A DNA stretch of 14,425 bases from Bacteroidota bacterium (GTDB lineage Bacteria; Bacteroidota; Bacteroidia; NS11-12g; UBA955): positions 1-14,425 of the forward strand of contig SXYY01000052.1 of the NCBI GenBank assembly GCA_005788145.1. The letters are read 5' to 3'. A program made the translations under genes and the position numbers. The stretch's first letter is position 1. The number at the start of each line of letters is the position of its first letter. The notes under the pieces are model-generated. The model was not told the DNA's origin. It did no database searches and saw nothing but the letters and a program-made list of their open reading frames with translations. Below are positions 14,231 through 14,425 of this stretch, one piece after another.

Positions 14231-14425
14231 TTAGAAGTTCATTTGCACTTGAATGCGGATCAATCGTCCTTTTTGGTCATTGGATTGTTTGGCAAAATCC
14301 AAGAACTCACGGTGGGAATTGGTGTACATGGCTGTCAATTCAAAATTCTTGTTGATTTGCCACTCAGTACCAATTTCCAATTCTTGCATTTTGTAGCTAC
14401 GGGCATCCAATTCATGCTTCTTGCC
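14231..14425 (-). CDS. Outer-membrane beta-barrel porin, probably OprO/OprP family, C-terminal fragment
   Basis: The reading frame is open from the right edge to a TAA at 14231-14233, giving the last 64 residues of a protein whose start lies outside the window. The sequence alternates polar and hydrophobic residues as in transmembrane beta-strands (ELEIGTEWQINKNFELTAMY) and ends RLIRIQVQMNF, with the terminal Phe that marks outer-membrane barrels for Bam-dependent insertion. The EWQ-x-NKNFELTAMYT pattern and the final QKGRLIRIQ strand resemble phosphate-selective porins O and P of Bacteroidota. A generic porin is the alternative; the substrate cannot be told from this fragment. It lies 18 nt upstream of the aldo/keto reductase gene on the same strand. 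Confidence 0.7.
   Translation of the reverse strand, partial: GKKHELDARSYKMQELEIGTEWQINKNFELTAMYTNSHREFLDFAKQSNDQKGRLIRIQVQMNF

Noticed and set aside
1..14425. Defence island, CRISPR array, insertion sequence, prophage or biosynthetic cluster
   Set aside because: No repeat-spacer pattern, transposase, integrase, toxin-antitoxin or synthase motif found; gene content is core-type throughout.

Overview
The window looks like an ordinary chromosomal housekeeping and envelope region of a member of the Bacteroidota. The reasons are BshA of the bacillithiol pathway, an S41 protease and an M28-PDZ peptidase of the type common in that phylum, a WG-repeat secreted protein, a beta-helix lipoprotein, a C-terminal fragment resembling the OprO/OprP porins, a tRNA without encoded CCA, no clear Shine-Dalgarno sequences, and several copies of a TAnnTTTG-like element (the Bacteroidota -7 promoter box). 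I cannot place it below phylum level with confidence.

Layout: almost everything is on the minus strand. From the right edge leftwards, in the direction of transcription: the 3' end of an outer-membrane porin (14231-14425), a Kv-beta-like aldo/keto reductase (13229-14212), a WG-repeat secreted protein (10591-13143), a 183-bp gap with a perfect 12-bp hairpin and a tRNA promoter, tRNA-Arg(CCG) (10336-10407), a YbdG-like mechanosensitive channel (9022-10290), then a tight cluster: S41 protease (7372-8997), TauE/SafE permease (6506-7351), M28 peptidase with PA and PDZ domains (4812-6509), metF (3854-4807), rsgA (2928-3851) and a beta-helix lipoprotein (1474-2916). The only plus-strand gene is tadA (961-1401), convergent with the lipoprotein gene and divergent from bshA (1-897, cut by the left edge). 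No gap exceeds 300 bases; the largest is 183 bp (10408-10590).

How the genes relate: the S41-to-lipoprotein cluster has spacings of 20, -4, 4, 2 and 11 nt and is very probably one operon. It mixes envelope proteolysis (S41, M28), an anion exporter, one-carbon metabolism (MetF) and 30S ribosome maturation (RsgA), so co-transcription need not mean a shared pathway. TadA and tRNA-Arg belong to translation, but this tRNA (C34) is not a TadA substrate. BshA, TauE and MetF all touch sulfur or thiol chemistry, but nothing in the sequence links them.

The most notable signal outside the genes is a start-adjacent element (TAnnTTTG or a TTCG variant). In four genes it lies 4-5 nt before the ATG, which would give leaderless or nearly leaderless transcripts, and it is absent before the genes internal to the operon. 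I see no CRISPR array, insertion sequence, prophage, defence system or sign of recent transfer, and no convincing undescribed system; the WG-repeat protein and the beta-helix lipoprotein are the main genes of unknown function.
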